Below, piece after piece: positions 1 through 8,859 of a DNA stretch of 64,000 bases. The stretch's first letter is position 1. Every line of letters begins with the position of its first letter. The position numbers and the translations under genes were made by a program. A model generated the notes under the pieces. That model was given only the letters and a program-made list of their open reading frames with translations. It searched no databases and had not been told where the DNA came from. Source of the stretch: Prolixibacteraceae bacterium (GTDB lineage: Bacteria > Bacteroidota > Bacteroidia > Bacteroidales > Prolixibacteraceae); the NCBI GenBank assembly GCA_019720755.1, contig CP081303.1, positions 930,001 through 994,000 of the forward strand. The letters run 5' to 3'.

Positions 1-6
1 ACTGAA

Positions 7-573
7 ATGAATATGCCAAGGGTCAAAACTTATAATGAGCATGAGGTTCTAGAAAAAGCAATGAATTATTTCTGGATACATGGATATGAGTCCGCATCGA
101 TGCAGGAGTTAGAGGTTGCAATGGGGATAAACAAATTCTCTATATACTCTAGTTTTGGAAGTAAATATGGACTTCTACTAGAGAGTATTAAGTGTTATGT
201 GGCGAAGCTACATGTTATAATAGACAAGTTACAAAATGCAAGTGGAGGCATAAATGCGATAAAACAGTTCTTTTATGACTTTCTGAACTTCTCGAAAGAG
301 AATCATATCCAGAAAGGTTGTCTTTTGACCAATCTTGCGAATGAATGTTCGAATGGAGATGATAGCGAGATCTTAAATATTATCAAAGAGTATACCTCCA
401 ATATTCGAAATGTATTTGCCTCTAAGCTTGAAGAAGCGACTGATTTTACAAAGGATGAGATAGAACAAAAAGCAGATTTTCTTTTTATTGCGATGTATGG
501 ATTTGCAACTGCTTCGAAGGTCTTTTCCCAACAACAGATCGAACATTACATCTCCCATATATTTAAAGCATGA
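7..573 (+). CDS. TetR/AcrR family transcriptional regulator
   Basis: A 188-residue protein with an N-terminal helix-turn-helix of TetR type: residues of about 10-55 read as helix, the typical SMQELEVAMGINKFSIYSSF recognition segment, then G-K-GLL. The remainder is an all-helical ligand-binding domain of normal length for the family. The start may be ATG at 7 or at 13; the window begins only six bases upstream, so a longer start cannot be fully excluded. It probably controls the neighbouring peroxiredoxin-like gene, which begins about 90 bases downstream in the same direction. The effector is unknown. Confidence 0.85.
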   Translation: MNMPRVKTYNEHEVLEKAMNYFWIHGYESASMQELEVAMGINKFSIYSSFGSKYGLLLESIKCYVAKLHVIIDKLQNASGGINAIKQFFYDFLNFSKENHIQKGCLLTNLANECSNGDDSEILNIIKEYTSNIRNVFASKLEEATDFTKDEIEQKADFLFIAMYGFATASKVFSQQQIEHYISHIFKA

Positions 574-664
574 TATCGGTGTTGCCAATAGGTAATGTCT
601 TTGTCTCTTTAAAAATGTTACTATTAATCTTTTAGATATAAACCCAAAACCAAAAAATATTGTC

Positions 665-1429
665 ATGAAACAGACTACAATTATTATTTTAGGAGTTTTA
701 TTAAGTGCTCTCTACTCTTGTAATAGCAAGAGTGGGAAGAAATCGTCTACTATTGAAAAGGCGACTAAGAGTGAAGTTCCAACCCAAAGCCAGGAGTTGG
801 AGCAGCGTAAAGAGAACTTTACCAAAAAGGCAGACTCGAATACTAAAGAGATATACAAAGAAGGAATCGATGCAGTAAAAGCTAGTGGTATCCTTGAGTC
901 TGCAAAGAATGTAGGAGACATCGCACCTAATTTTACTTTGAAGAATGCACTGAAGAAAAATACCTCTTTGTCAGACTATCTAAAAAAAGGGCCAGTTGTT
1001 TTGGTTTGGTATAGAGGAGGTTGGTGCCCATATTGCAATATTAATTTGAGATACCTGCAACAAGAACTGCCAAATATTAAAGCATTAGGTGCCAATTTGT
1101 TAGCATTGACCCCCGAACGACCTGATGAATCCATCTCAACAAGTGAGAAGCATCATCTAGATTTTCAAGTGCTTAGTGATGTTGGGAATAAAGTGGCGAA
1201 AGAGTATGGTGTCGTATTCAAATTGACTGACGAAGTGGCCAAGATTTATAACGAAAAGATCGGTTTGAATGAACATAATGGGGATACATCGAACGAACTT
1301 CCGTTGGCTGCAACTTACATCATTGATACTAATGGGAAAATTGTATATGCCTTCCTAGATGCGGACTATCGAAATAGAGCTGAACCCAAAGATATAACAG
1401 CATTCTTAAGAAAGCTAGGAGAGAGATAG
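665..1429 (+). CDS. Peroxiredoxin-like (AhpC/TSA) lipoprotein
   Basis: A 254-residue predicted lipoprotein. The N-terminus is a lipoprotein signal (LLSALYSC, lipidated Cys19), followed by a Lys/Glu-rich linker to about residue 85. The rest is a thioredoxin fold of the AhpC/TSA peroxiredoxin-like family, with the redox motif WYRGGWCPYCN preceded by a GPVVLVWY strand. The two cysteines are spaced C-P-Y-C as in thioredoxin-like oxidoreductases. It likely reduces peroxides or thiols at the periplasmic face of a membrane. It follows a TetR gene and may be its target. The family call is firm; the substrate is not known. Confidence 0.85.
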   Translation: MKQTTIIILGVLLSALYSCNSKSGKKSSTIEKATKSEVPTQSQELEQRKENFTKKADSNTKEIYKEGIDAVKASGILESAKNVGDIAPNFTLKNALKKNTSLSDYLKKGPVVLVWYRGGWCPYCNINLRYLQQELPNIKALGANLLALTPERPDESISTSEKHHLDFQVLSDVGNKVAKEYGVVFKLTDEVAKIYNEKIGLNEHNGDTSNELPLAATYIIDTNGKIVYAFLDADYRNRAEPKDITAFLRKLGER

Positions 1430-1520
1430 TATCCAAAGTCATCTTGTTTGAGTCTATTTACACGTATTGTTAGATGAATTGAGATGGCTTTTATTAAGGT
1501 CCTATTACTGGATAACACGA

Positions 1521-2096
1521 ATGAACAAAAGCATTATGAATCATAGAATGAAAGGATTAATACCATTCGTAATACTGATTGGTTTGGCTGTTTTAGCTTA
1601 TACTAATCAGGATAAAAAAAGTAACGATAAAGAAATAGACAAGCTGAAGGCTGAAAATGAACGACTGAGGACTACAATAAAAGATAAAAGTAGCGGTATG
1701 AGAAAGCAATTTATTACGTCATTAACTTTTCAAGATAATAATGCAGAGAAAGCAATGAATTTCTATATTGCATTGTTCGATAATTCTCGAATTATTCATA
1801 TCAATCGTTGGGGTAAGGAGGCTCCTGTTGAGGAGGGGCGAATCATGAAAGCGACTTTCGAACTTAATGGAAATCTTTTTATGTGTAGTGATAGTCCTGC
1901 CCATCATAATTGGGACTTTTCTCCTGCAGTTTCTAAATATATTGAATGTGATGATGAGAAGGAGATCGAAAGACTATATTCCAAACTATCTGAGAATGGT
2001 GAGGTTCCTATGCCATTAGATAATTATGGATTTAGTACGAAGTTTGCATGGGTAATAGACCAGTTTGGTGTCTCATGGCAATTGAATTTACAGTAA
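1521..2096 (+). CDS. Membrane-anchored VOC (PhnB/glyoxalase-like) family protein
   Basis: About 191 residues. An N-terminal membrane anchor (MKGLIPFVILIGLAVLAYT) and a short Lys/Glu-rich coiled segment precede a VOC domain of the PhnB/3-demethylubiquinone methyltransferase-like type, recognisable from FITSLTFQDNNAEKAMNFYI near its start and FAWVIDQFGVSWQLN at the end. A longer reading frame begins at a TTG at 1467, but ATG at 1521 or 1548 is preferred because it places the hydrophobic anchor close to the N-terminus. VOC proteins of this subgroup mostly have no known substrate. The gene is convergent with the fucose operon across the repeat array downstream. Confidence 0.75.
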   Translation: MNKSIMNHRMKGLIPFVILIGLAVLAYTNQDKKSNDKEIDKLKAENERLRTTIKDKSSGMRKQFITSLTFQDNNAEKAMNFYIALFDNSRIIHINRWGKEAPVEEGRIMKATFELNGNLFMCSDSPAHHNWDFSPAVSKYIECDDEKEIERLYSKLSENGEVPMPLDNYGFSTKFAWVIDQFGVSWQLNLQ

Positions 2097-2137
2097 AACA
2101 ATCAAGTTGTTCTTTTAATAACAAAGATCTAAAAATA

Positions 2138-2730
2138 GAGTAGCCTGAATCATATATTCAGACTACTCTTGTTGTTTTAGTTTTTTGAATAAACTGCTTG
2201 AGTCTATTCGGTTTGTTTGTGTTTATAGTTGCCTATTTGGGCAGATGTCATAAGCTCTATCGCCATATAATTGAGTAGCCTGAACCATATATTCAGACTA
2301 CTCCTGTTGTTTTAGTTTTTTGAATAAACTGCTTGAGTCTATTCGGTTTGTTTGTGTTTATAGTTGCCTATTTGGGCAGATGTCATAAGCTCTATCGCCA
2401 TATAATTGAGTAGCCTGAACCATATATTCAGACTACTCCTGTTGTTTTAGTTTTTTGAATAAACTGCTTGAGTCTATTCGGTTTGTTTGTGTTTATAGTT
2501 GCCTATTTGGGCAGATGTCATAAGCTCTATCGCCATATAATTGAGTAGCCTGAACCATATATTCAGACTACTCCTGTTGTTTTAGTTTTTTGAATAAACT
2601 GCTTGAGTCTATTCGGTTTGTTTGTGTTTATAGTTGCCTATTTGGGCAGATGTCATAAGCTCTATCGCCATATAATTGAGCAGTCTGAACCATATGTTCA
2701 GACTACTCAGTTTGTTTTAGTTTTTATGTA
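2138..2730. repeat. 135-bp tandem repeat with a hairpin in each unit, about 4.4 copies
   Basis: Units start at 2138, 2273, 2408, 2543 and 2678, exactly 135 bp apart; the three middle units look identical, and the first and last carry substitutions. Each unit opens with an inverted repeat (arms GAGTAGCCTGAA and TTCAGACTACTC, loop of about 7) followed by a T-rich tract, so each looks like a bidirectional terminator. The array lies between convergent genes. Part of each unit (AAACTGCTTGAGTC) closely resembles the last bases of the adjacent aldolase gene (AAACTGCTCAAGTT), so the array probably arose by tandem duplication of that gene's 3' end plus its terminator. Confidence 0.93.
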
Positions 2731-3521
2731 AACTGCTCAAGTTCCTTCAGTTGTTCTTTGCTTAGTCCAGCTGGATCAAAGCCAGCAGACCATGCTGTTA
2801 ATAATAATTTTGCTCCTTTATTTGCCACATCAAGGTAGTCAAATGCTTTCTCTACATCTTCTCCAGTAGCTGTTGCACCATGTTTTTCCCACAACGAAAC
2901 ATTGTTATTGCGCAGTGCTTCAATGGTTTTGTCTGCCAGATCTTCAGAACTAGAGAGAGCATATGGGGTACAGTGGACTCCCTTGGGTACAAATACCTTA
3001 ATTTCAGGGCACATCTTCCATAAAGAATGATTCAGTAACTCTTGATCATCAAATATTGGGTGATGACTCATTACAATCAATTCGATAGGGTGTGTATGTA
3101 CTATCGCTTTATGTGTTGGATTATTCACAGTGTTAACTTGATGTATTTTAGCATGTGATATTAATTCACATGTAGGTCCAAAATTCTCTTTCTTTCCACC
3201 CCATACAATAGAATATCCTGTACCTTCCTCATTAATTTTCAGGATACATGCCACCTCTTCTACACGATTGATTAGGTGACGAAGGTGACAACCTGTTCCT
3301 GAGATAAAAATAACCAAACCTGCTGCCTCTTTTGGGAATGCAAAATCAAAATATCGATCTGGATTATCTAGCTCTACCCCTTTAAAGTAGTCTGTCAAGT
3401 TGATAGATATGTTCCCAGCATTCCTTTCTGCCCACTCTCTTTGCCATAGGTAACCAGCAATTTCGGAAACCTTATCGATCTCTTCTTGTACTCCTTTAGG
3501 TAAAATTGTTATGTTATTCAT
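2724..3521 (-). CDS. rhaD: RhaD-type class II aldolase (L-rhamnulose/L-fuculose-1-phosphate aldolase)
   Basis: A 265-residue zinc-dependent class II aldolase. The likely zinc ligands are His142 and His144 (VHTHPIEL) and His214 (WEKHGA), with the catalytic Glu119 in PTCELISH. Length and motifs (WAERNAGNISIN, ISGTG) match bacterial RhaD (about 270 residues) rather than the shorter FucA (about 215). It is the last gene of an operon that otherwise encodes L-fucose catabolism, so its physiological substrate is probably L-fuculose-1-phosphate, giving dihydroxyacetone phosphate and L-lactaldehyde; this is inference from context. The symbol reflects the family, not proven substrate. A hairpin repeat array follows its stop codon. 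Confidence 0.85.
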   Translation of the reverse strand: MNNITILPKGVQEEIDKVSEIAGYLWQREWAERNAGNISINLTDYFKGVELDNPDRYFDFAFPKEAAGLVIFISGTGCHLRHLINRVEEVACILKINEEGTGYSIVWGGKKENFGPTCELISHAKIHQVNTVNNPTHKAIVHTHPIELIVMSHHPIFDDQELLNHSLWKMCPEIKVFVPKGVHCTPYALSSSEDLADKTIEALRNNNVSLWEKHGATATGEDVEKAFDYLDVANKGAKLLLTAWSAGFDPAGLSKEQLKELEQFT

Positions 3522-3607
3522 AACCTAATATTTAAATTTTATAAACTCTTTTTATTATTATCTATTTGAGTATCTGTTTTTAAAACGAATACTTTTATAT
3601 CTCTGAA

Positions 3608-4906
3608 CTATCTTTTTGCCAATATTCTATAGGAATATTTCCCATAAATAGCGATCACAACGAAACACATTAAAGGAAGAGCAAACGATACATTAACAGC
3701 TGGTAAATTACCAACGGTTCCTAGATCAATAACCATCGCTTGCAACATAGGCATAATAGCCCCCCCCACGATAGCCATGACCAATTCTGCGGATCCCAGT
3801 GTGATATCCTGCCCAACATTTCCTAGTGCAATACCATATATTGTAGGGAACATCAATGACATAAAAAGAGAAGTTGCAACCAAACAATACAATCCAGGTA
3901 ATCCAACAATGAATATTGCTCCTGTTATCGTTACAATGCCTCCTATTGCGAACCACATTAAAAGTTTGCTTGCATTGACATATTTCAATAAATAGGAACT
4001 AGCAAAACGTCCTGTAATAAATAGCCCCATGGCAACCATATTATGGTATTGTCCTGCCTCTTTCGATAAACCTAGATTCTCAGAATATTGAATAATAAAA
4101 GTCCAACACATAATCTGAGCAGCAACATATGCTATTTGTGTAATAACACCAGCTCGATACACTTTGTTATGAATCAATCGTTTCATTGAATGCAATGGTT
4201 TAATATCCTTTTGATGTGCAGTGTCTGGCATCTTAATAATAGCAATCACAACAAACATCGCAAGTACAACAAGTCCCAATGCAACATATGGATCTCTAAT
4301 TACAGCCAAATCGTGTAATCGATCTAATGCCTTGGTGGATTCATCTAATGAAGAAAAAGCAATCTTATTTCCTACACTATCGAAATGCTTGTCAGCATTT
4401 AAGTTTGCAAGTACAAATTTTGCAGCTACAATCATCCCTAGAAAGGATCCTAATGGATTAAAAGATTGAGCAAAGTTAAGTCGACGTGTGGCGGTCTCCT
4501 TGGATCCCAAGGAGAGGATAAATGGATTGCATGTGGTCTCTAAGAATGCAAGACCAAATGTCAAAACATATAGTGAAACGACAAAGAAGCCAAACATCTG
4601 ATAGTGGGCTGCTGGAAAGAATAGGAGTGCTCCTAATGCATATAGTCCAAGTCCAAGAAGTACTCCTTTCTTATAGCTATACTTCTGTATAAATAGCGCT
4701 GCAGGGATAGCCATGGTGGTATATCCTCCATAGAAGGCTAATTGGATTAATGTCGCTTTCGTATTAGAAAGCTCCATGACTGTTTTAAATGCAGCCACCA
4801 TTGGGTTGGTGATATCATTGGCAAATCCCCACAAGGCAAAAAGACTTGTGATGAGGACAAATGGAACAATATATCTCTTTTCGATTACTTTGGTTTGAGG
4901 ATTCAC
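3608..4906 (-). CDS. fucP: L-fucose:H+ symporter (MFS)
   Basis: A 432-residue major facilitator protein of the FucP family with about 12 hydrophobic segments. Family signatures are visible: FALWGFANDITNPMV in the first helix region, LFIQKYSYKKGVLLGLGLYA, and FLETTCNPFILSLGSKETAT with NFAQSFNPLGS, typical of fucose/hexose-type symporters. It would import L-fucose with a proton across the inner membrane for the isomerase and kinase upstream. It lies 20 bases downstream of fucU and 86 bases upstream of the aldolase, all on one strand. L-rhamnose transport is possible in view of the RhaD-like aldolase but less likely. Confidence 0.88.
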   Translation of the reverse strand: MNPQTKVIEKRYIVPFVLITSLFALWGFANDITNPMVAAFKTVMELSNTKATLIQLAFYGGYTTMAIPAALFIQKYSYKKGVLLGLGLYALGALLFFPAAHYQMFGFFVVSLYVLTFGLAFLETTCNPFILSLGSKETATRRLNFAQSFNPLGSFLGMIVAAKFVLANLNADKHFDSVGNKIAFSSLDESTKALDRLHDLAVIRDPYVALGLVVLAMFVVIAIIKMPDTAHQKDIKPLHSMKRLIHNKVYRAGVITQIAYVAAQIMCWTFIIQYSENLGLSKEAGQYHNMVAMGLFITGRFASSYLLKYVNASKLLMWFAIGGIVTITGAIFIVGLPGLYCLVATSLFMSLMFPTIYGIALGNVGQDITLGSAELVMAIVGGAIMPMLQAMVIDLGTVGNLPAVNVSFALPLMCFVVIAIYGKYSYRILAKR

Positions 4907-4926
4907 TATGTGTTTTGTTTATTGGT

Positions 4927-5358
4927 TTATATTGGTGTCATTCCTTTTTTGATGATGATATTCCCATACTTCTCTGTTTCTCCTGTAATGACAACAGCAT
5001 ATGCTTTGGTTGTTCGTTCAAAAAAAGAAAAACGTTCTATCTTCCCTATCTCCTTTATATCTGGATTGGTGATCTGAATACTTCTACGATAACGTAGCTC
5101 GATATTCGGATCTATCTTGTCTCCAGTATTCGTATCCATCATAATCAAAGGACTACCAGTATATTGATCTAATTCAATAAGGGGAAGAATCGCTTCCAAC
5201 AAATGATGTATTTCCACTCCGTCAGCTCTAATAACATTCTTATTAAAACTTTCTCCAGGAAATGTTGCATTTGCTAACACAATTTCGTCACCTTGTTCCA
5301 TCCTGTATAGGGTAGACAATAGTTCAGGGTTTAGTAGTGGAGATATTCCTTTTAGCAT
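4927..5358 (-). CDS. fucU: L-fucose mutarotase
   Basis: A 143-residue protein of the RbsD/FucU family. The opening MLKGISPLLNPELLSTLYRM, the GDEIVLANATFP segment, and C-terminal ERTTKAYAVVITGETEKYGN are characteristic of FucU. It interconverts the alpha and beta anomers of L-fucose and so feeds the isomerase. It starts four bases after the fucK stop codon and precedes fucP, which supports co-transcription. Its presence argues that the operon serves fucose rather than rhamnose, since rhamnose operons carry RhaM, an unrelated mutarotase. Confidence 0.92.
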   Translation of the reverse strand: MLKGISPLLNPELLSTLYRMEQGDEIVLANATFPGESFNKNVIRADGVEIHHLLEAILPLIELDQYTGSPLIMMDTNTGDKIDPNIELRYRRSIQITNPDIKEIGKIERFSFFERTTKAYAVVITGETEKYGNIIIKKGMTPI

Positions 5359-5362
5359 ACTT

Positions 5363-6838
5363 CTAAGGTTTATTCTTAAATTCGAGAAACTGTTTATAGA
5401 GTTGGTTGTAGATATTAATATTTTTTGATGGAGTGATTACTTTGGGGTTATAAGTAATCTTTTCCCTAGCAGCTTCAGGAGTACTATATACTCCAGAACC
5501 TGAAAAAACAAACATTGCTGCTCCCAATACAGTGGTCTCTTTTTGATCAATTAAATGGATTGGAGTATTACATACGTCTGCTCGCAATTGATTCCATAGC
5601 ATGTTTTTAGATCCACCACCGACACATATAATGCAATCGTTTTTAAATTCACCTGCTTCTTCTATTGCTTCCAAACCTTCTCGCAAACGATATGCTAGAC
5701 TCTCTAAGAATGCTCTATATACTTGTCCTTTTCGTGTATCTATTTTTAATCCTCTGATGGTTCCAGAATTTTTGCTTGTTCCATCATCATAGAATGCTGG
5801 ATCTACCGATATCCCTTCCGATCCTGGCACTTCTTGTTCTGCATCATGAATCATTTTTTCATATAATGCATCTCCACTTAAGTTTGGGTAGAAATTCTTG
5901 GCGAACCACTCTAATACTCCCGATCCCAACCAGTTCTGACCTATGTTGTAAACTCCTGATATAGAATCTAATTCAGTAGTTAAGTTGTTTTTTAATTCTT
6001 TAATGGAAGAAGAGAACGAACTACTTCTTGTCATGATAATTTCCCATGTGCCGGAGCTTAAAACAGGTTGATTCAACTCTGCACCCGATCCAAATATAGC
6101 AAACTGGGTATCGTGTCCAGTTAGAAAAACTGGTGTCGTTTCGGGCAATCCTGTTGCCAAAGCCGCACTTTCTGTAACTCCTCCTACTTGATCACCAGGT
6201 TCCCCAATGGACCCGAATTTTTCTAAATCAATACCAAGGGTGTTTAATATCTTTTCGGAGAGATCTCTTTTCCCAATGTCAGCCATCATGGATGTTCCCA
6301 TCATGGTTGCATCGTTTTGGTATACTCCCGATAGTTTGCTTGCAAGAATAGAGGAGATAAATAGATATCTATCTGCTTGTTCAATCACCTCTGGTCTATT
6401 CTCCTTAAACCATATCATCTTATTGATGGTATTGAAAGCATATGGATAGACCCCACTGATTTGATACACCTCTTCCAATGGCATATATTTGCCAATATTG
6501 TCCATGATAGGTTGGGTACGTGCACATTGCCATGAAATAATCGGGTATAGAGGCGCTCCTTTATCATCGATAAACGTACCATCTACTCCAAAAGTGGTTA
6601 CTGTGATTCCTGCGATCTGATCTACATCGATCTGAGCAGTAACAGTTTTGGTTGCTTTACACAATTTGGACCATAACTTATCGATATCCCACACCCTTCC
6701 TCCTGGATAGTATGGATCTTCGTCCGTTTCGTTAGGCATCGATTGGGCTGCAATGATTTGCCCCGATCTATTCATCGCAATAACCCTTACATTGGTTGCG
6801 CCACAATCAAAAACGATCGCTATATCTTTATGAGTCAT
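5363..6838 (-). CDS. fucK: L-fuculokinase
   Basis: A 491-residue FGGY-family carbohydrate kinase. The N-terminal phosphate-binding motif IAIVFDCGATNVRVIAMN, the FGVDGTFID segment, the TGHDTQFAIFGSG segment with its likely catalytic Asp, and the C-terminal CVGGGSKNMLWNQLRADV nucleotide-binding motif are all present. The reading frame is open to 6886, but the ATG at 6838 matches the normal family N-terminus. It phosphorylates L-fuculose at O1 using ATP in the cytoplasm. It sits between fucI (111 bases upstream) and fucU (4 bases downstream). Confidence 0.92.
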   Translation of the reverse strand: MTHKDIAIVFDCGATNVRVIAMNRSGQIIAAQSMPNETDEDPYYPGGRVWDIDKLWSKLCKATKTVTAQIDVDQIAGITVTTFGVDGTFIDDKGAPLYPIISWQCARTQPIMDNIGKYMPLEEVYQISGVYPYAFNTINKMIWFKENRPEVIEQADRYLFISSILASKLSGVYQNDATMMGTSMMADIGKRDLSEKILNTLGIDLEKFGSIGEPGDQVGGVTESAALATGLPETTPVFLTGHDTQFAIFGSGAELNQPVLSSGTWEIIMTRSSSFSSSIKELKNNLTTELDSISGVYNIGQNWLGSGVLEWFAKNFYPNLSGDALYEKMIHDAEQEVPGSEGISVDPAFYDDGTSKNSGTIRGLKIDTRKGQVYRAFLESLAYRLREGLEAIEEAGEFKNDCIICVGGGSKNMLWNQLRADVCNTPIHLIDQKETTVLGAAMFVFSGSGVYSTPEAAREKITYNPKVITPSKNINIYNQLYKQFLEFKNKP

Positions 6839-6949
6839 TTTCCCTTTTATTTTGATTATCCGACATCTTAGAATGACTAGATACAAGAGCTTAAAAGGCT
6901 CCTGTAACTGTCATTCGAACTATATAGGTTTAATTTGAAGTTGAAATCA

Positions 6950-8737
6950 TTACTTCATTCCGTATAGTGGTCCATAGTTTTCACATGCTCTATAGTCCGA
7001 TCCCTCTTTATCCTCTCCAAATGCGTTCCATGCACTTGGACGGAAGATATCATCATCGTTCACATTGTGCATGTTCACAGGAATACGCAACATCGAAGCA
7101 AGAGTGATCAAGTCGGCACCAATATGTCCATAACTAATGGCTCCATGGTTTGCTCCCCAATTGGCCATTACAGAATAAACATCTTTAAATGCACCCTCTC
7201 CATTGGTTCTAGGAACAAACCATGTCGTAGGCCATGTAGGATTGGTTCTTTGATCCAATACGGTGTGAATCTCATCCGGTAGTTCTACAGTCCATCCTTC
7301 TGCCAATTGAAGTACTGGTCCCAAGCCTTTAACCATATTGATACGACACATCGTTACAGGCATCTGTCCCTCTGTCTTGAAGAGAGAAGAGTATCCTCCT
7401 CCTCTAAAATAACCACGGTCTGCTTGTGGCCAAGTAGTTTTATCTAGACACTTTTGTACCTCTTCTTCTGTGATCTCCCAGTATGGCTTCATTGTAGGAT
7501 TCCCTTCAGAATCTCTCTGTTGTGCGGTTGCATCCAAGGTAGTGGATCCTGAATTAATAAGGTGGATGATTCCATTTCCTGCCAATCCAGTTAGTTCTTT
7601 TCCTGTAACACGTTGTACAGCATCTGGACTCCAATAGGTTCTAACATCCGAGAATATCTGTGCGGTATTGGTTAATAGGTGTCCAAAAAGCATAGATACA
7701 CTGTTGAGACTATCATTTTCTGTGGCGAAAACAAAGGCCTCACGAATACCATTCCAATCAAATGATGAGTTAAGAATTGCTTCAGGGAAATCAGCATTTG
7801 GTTGATAATCGGTCCATTGACGCTGTCCTTGGAAGCCTCCTAGGATTGCATTTCTACCCAATCCTTCTTCTCTATATCCCTTGTCAATAACTTTTTGATT
7901 ACCAATCATCATATCTCGGCATATCAAAGTCATTTTCACAACAGTTTCCCACTCCACTCTTTTTCTTTCAGCAGTTGCCTGTTTCTCTGGAACATTAGGA
8001 TCTTCGCCCTCTTTGCAGTGTTTTTCTGTCCAAGCCATGGCTTTTTGGAACTCCTCTTCATCGTAGATCCCCTCTTCGATACGTCGAAGAATCTCTACGG
8101 ATTCCACAAACTCTGTGCGAATACCTAGATAGTCTTGGAAGAAGTTTGAGTCAACCATAGAGCCTGCAATACCCATAGAACTATATCCAATAGATAGATA
8201 TGATTTTCCGTTCATTTGTGCTACTGCAAGGGCACTCTTTACAAAACGTAGTAGCTTCTCTTTTACATCCGAAGGGATGGATGTGTCATCACAATCTTGC
8301 ACATCACGTCCATAGATACCAAATGTTGGTAGTCCTTTTTGGGTATATCCAGCAAGTGCTGCTGCAAGGTAAACAGCCCCTGGACGCTCTGTTCCATTAA
8401 ATCCCCATACTGCTTTGGGAATTAGAGGATCTGTATCCATTACCTCTGTTCCGTAACACCAGCATGGGGTTACTGTCAATGAAACACCTACTCCCTCTTT
8501 CTTAAATTTATTGGCACACATTGCAGCTTCTGCTACACCACCAATACATGTATCTGCAATGACACATTCTACTTTCTCCCCACTAGGGAATTTTATATTG
8601 TCTTCAATGAATTTTGCAGCTGCTATTGCAAGATCCATAACCTGAGTCTCTAACGATTCTCTTACACCATTCTCTCTACCATCAATTACAGGTCTGATCC
8701 CTACTTTAGGTAAATCGCCTATTAACCTTTTAGCCAT
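6950..8737 (-). CDS. fucI: L-fucose isomerase
   Basis: A 595-residue protein that aligns end to end from memory with E. coli FucI (591 residues): [10 protein letters not shown]-type opening, [39 protein letters not shown], and the metal-binding regions FATENDSLN and [10 protein letters not shown] are all present, with the C-terminal [13 protein letters not shown]. It converts L-fucose to L-fuculose using a divalent metal in the cytoplasm. It is the first gene of the minus-strand fucose operon and is divergent from an AraC-type regulator, which likely controls it. Confidence 0.96.
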   Translation of the reverse strand: MAKRLIGDLPKVGIRPVIDGRENGVRESLETQVMDLAIAAAKFIEDNIKFPSGEKVECVIADTCIGGVAEAAMCANKFKKEGVGVSLTVTPCWCYGTEVMDTDPLIPKAVWGFNGTERPGAVYLAAALAGYTQKGLPTFGIYGRDVQDCDDTSIPSDVKEKLLRFVKSALAVAQMNGKSYLSIGYSSMGIAGSMVDSNFFQDYLGIRTEFVESVEILRRIEEGIYDEEEFQKAMAWTEKHCKEGEDPNVPEKQATAERKRVEWETVVKMTLICRDMMIGNQKVIDKGYREEGLGRNAILGGFQGQRQWTDYQPNADFPEAILNSSFDWNGIREAFVFATENDSLNSVSMLFGHLLTNTAQIFSDVRTYWSPDAVQRVTGKELTGLAGNGIIHLINSGSTTLDATAQQRDSEGNPTMKPYWEITEEEVQKCLDKTTWPQADRGYFRGGGYSSLFKTEGQMPVTMCRINMVKGLGPVLQLAEGWTVELPDEIHTVLDQRTNPTWPTTWFVPRTNGEGAFKDVYSVMANWGANHGAISYGHIGADLITLASMLRIPVNMHNVNDDDIFRPSAWNAFGEDKEGSDYRACENYGPLYGMK

Positions 8738-8859
8738 ATTGGTTATATTTTATTGTGTTTTAAATGAACTCTCTAACTTTTAAACAAAAATGATAATATT
8801 TAACTAGTTAATAAATGTTTGTTATCATTATATTTGTATCTATTTCAAACATAAAGCTG
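8738..8859. promoter_or_regulatory. Divergent fucI / AraC-regulator promoter region
   Basis: The 122-base intergenic segment between the two divergent starts holds a perfect 12-base palindrome, TTAACTAGTTAA (8800-8811), flanked by ATGATAA (8790-8796) and its inverse TTATCAT (8822-8828). Such nested symmetry is consistent with an operator for the AraC-type regulator. TATATTTG at 8829-8836 fits the Bacteroidota -7 consensus TAnnTTTG for the regulator gene, but no well-spaced -33 TTTG is seen. Function is inferred. Confidence 0.5.

Noticed and set aside
2138-2730. CRISPR-like array because of regularly spaced identical blocks
   Set aside because: The whole 135-bp unit is repeated with no unique spacers, and no cas genes are near; it is a simple tandem repeat.
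3608-4906. Assignment of the symporter as a rhamnose transporter RhaT
   Set aside because: Sequence pattern is of the FucP family and the operon has fucI, fucK and fucU; only the aldolase points to rhamnose.
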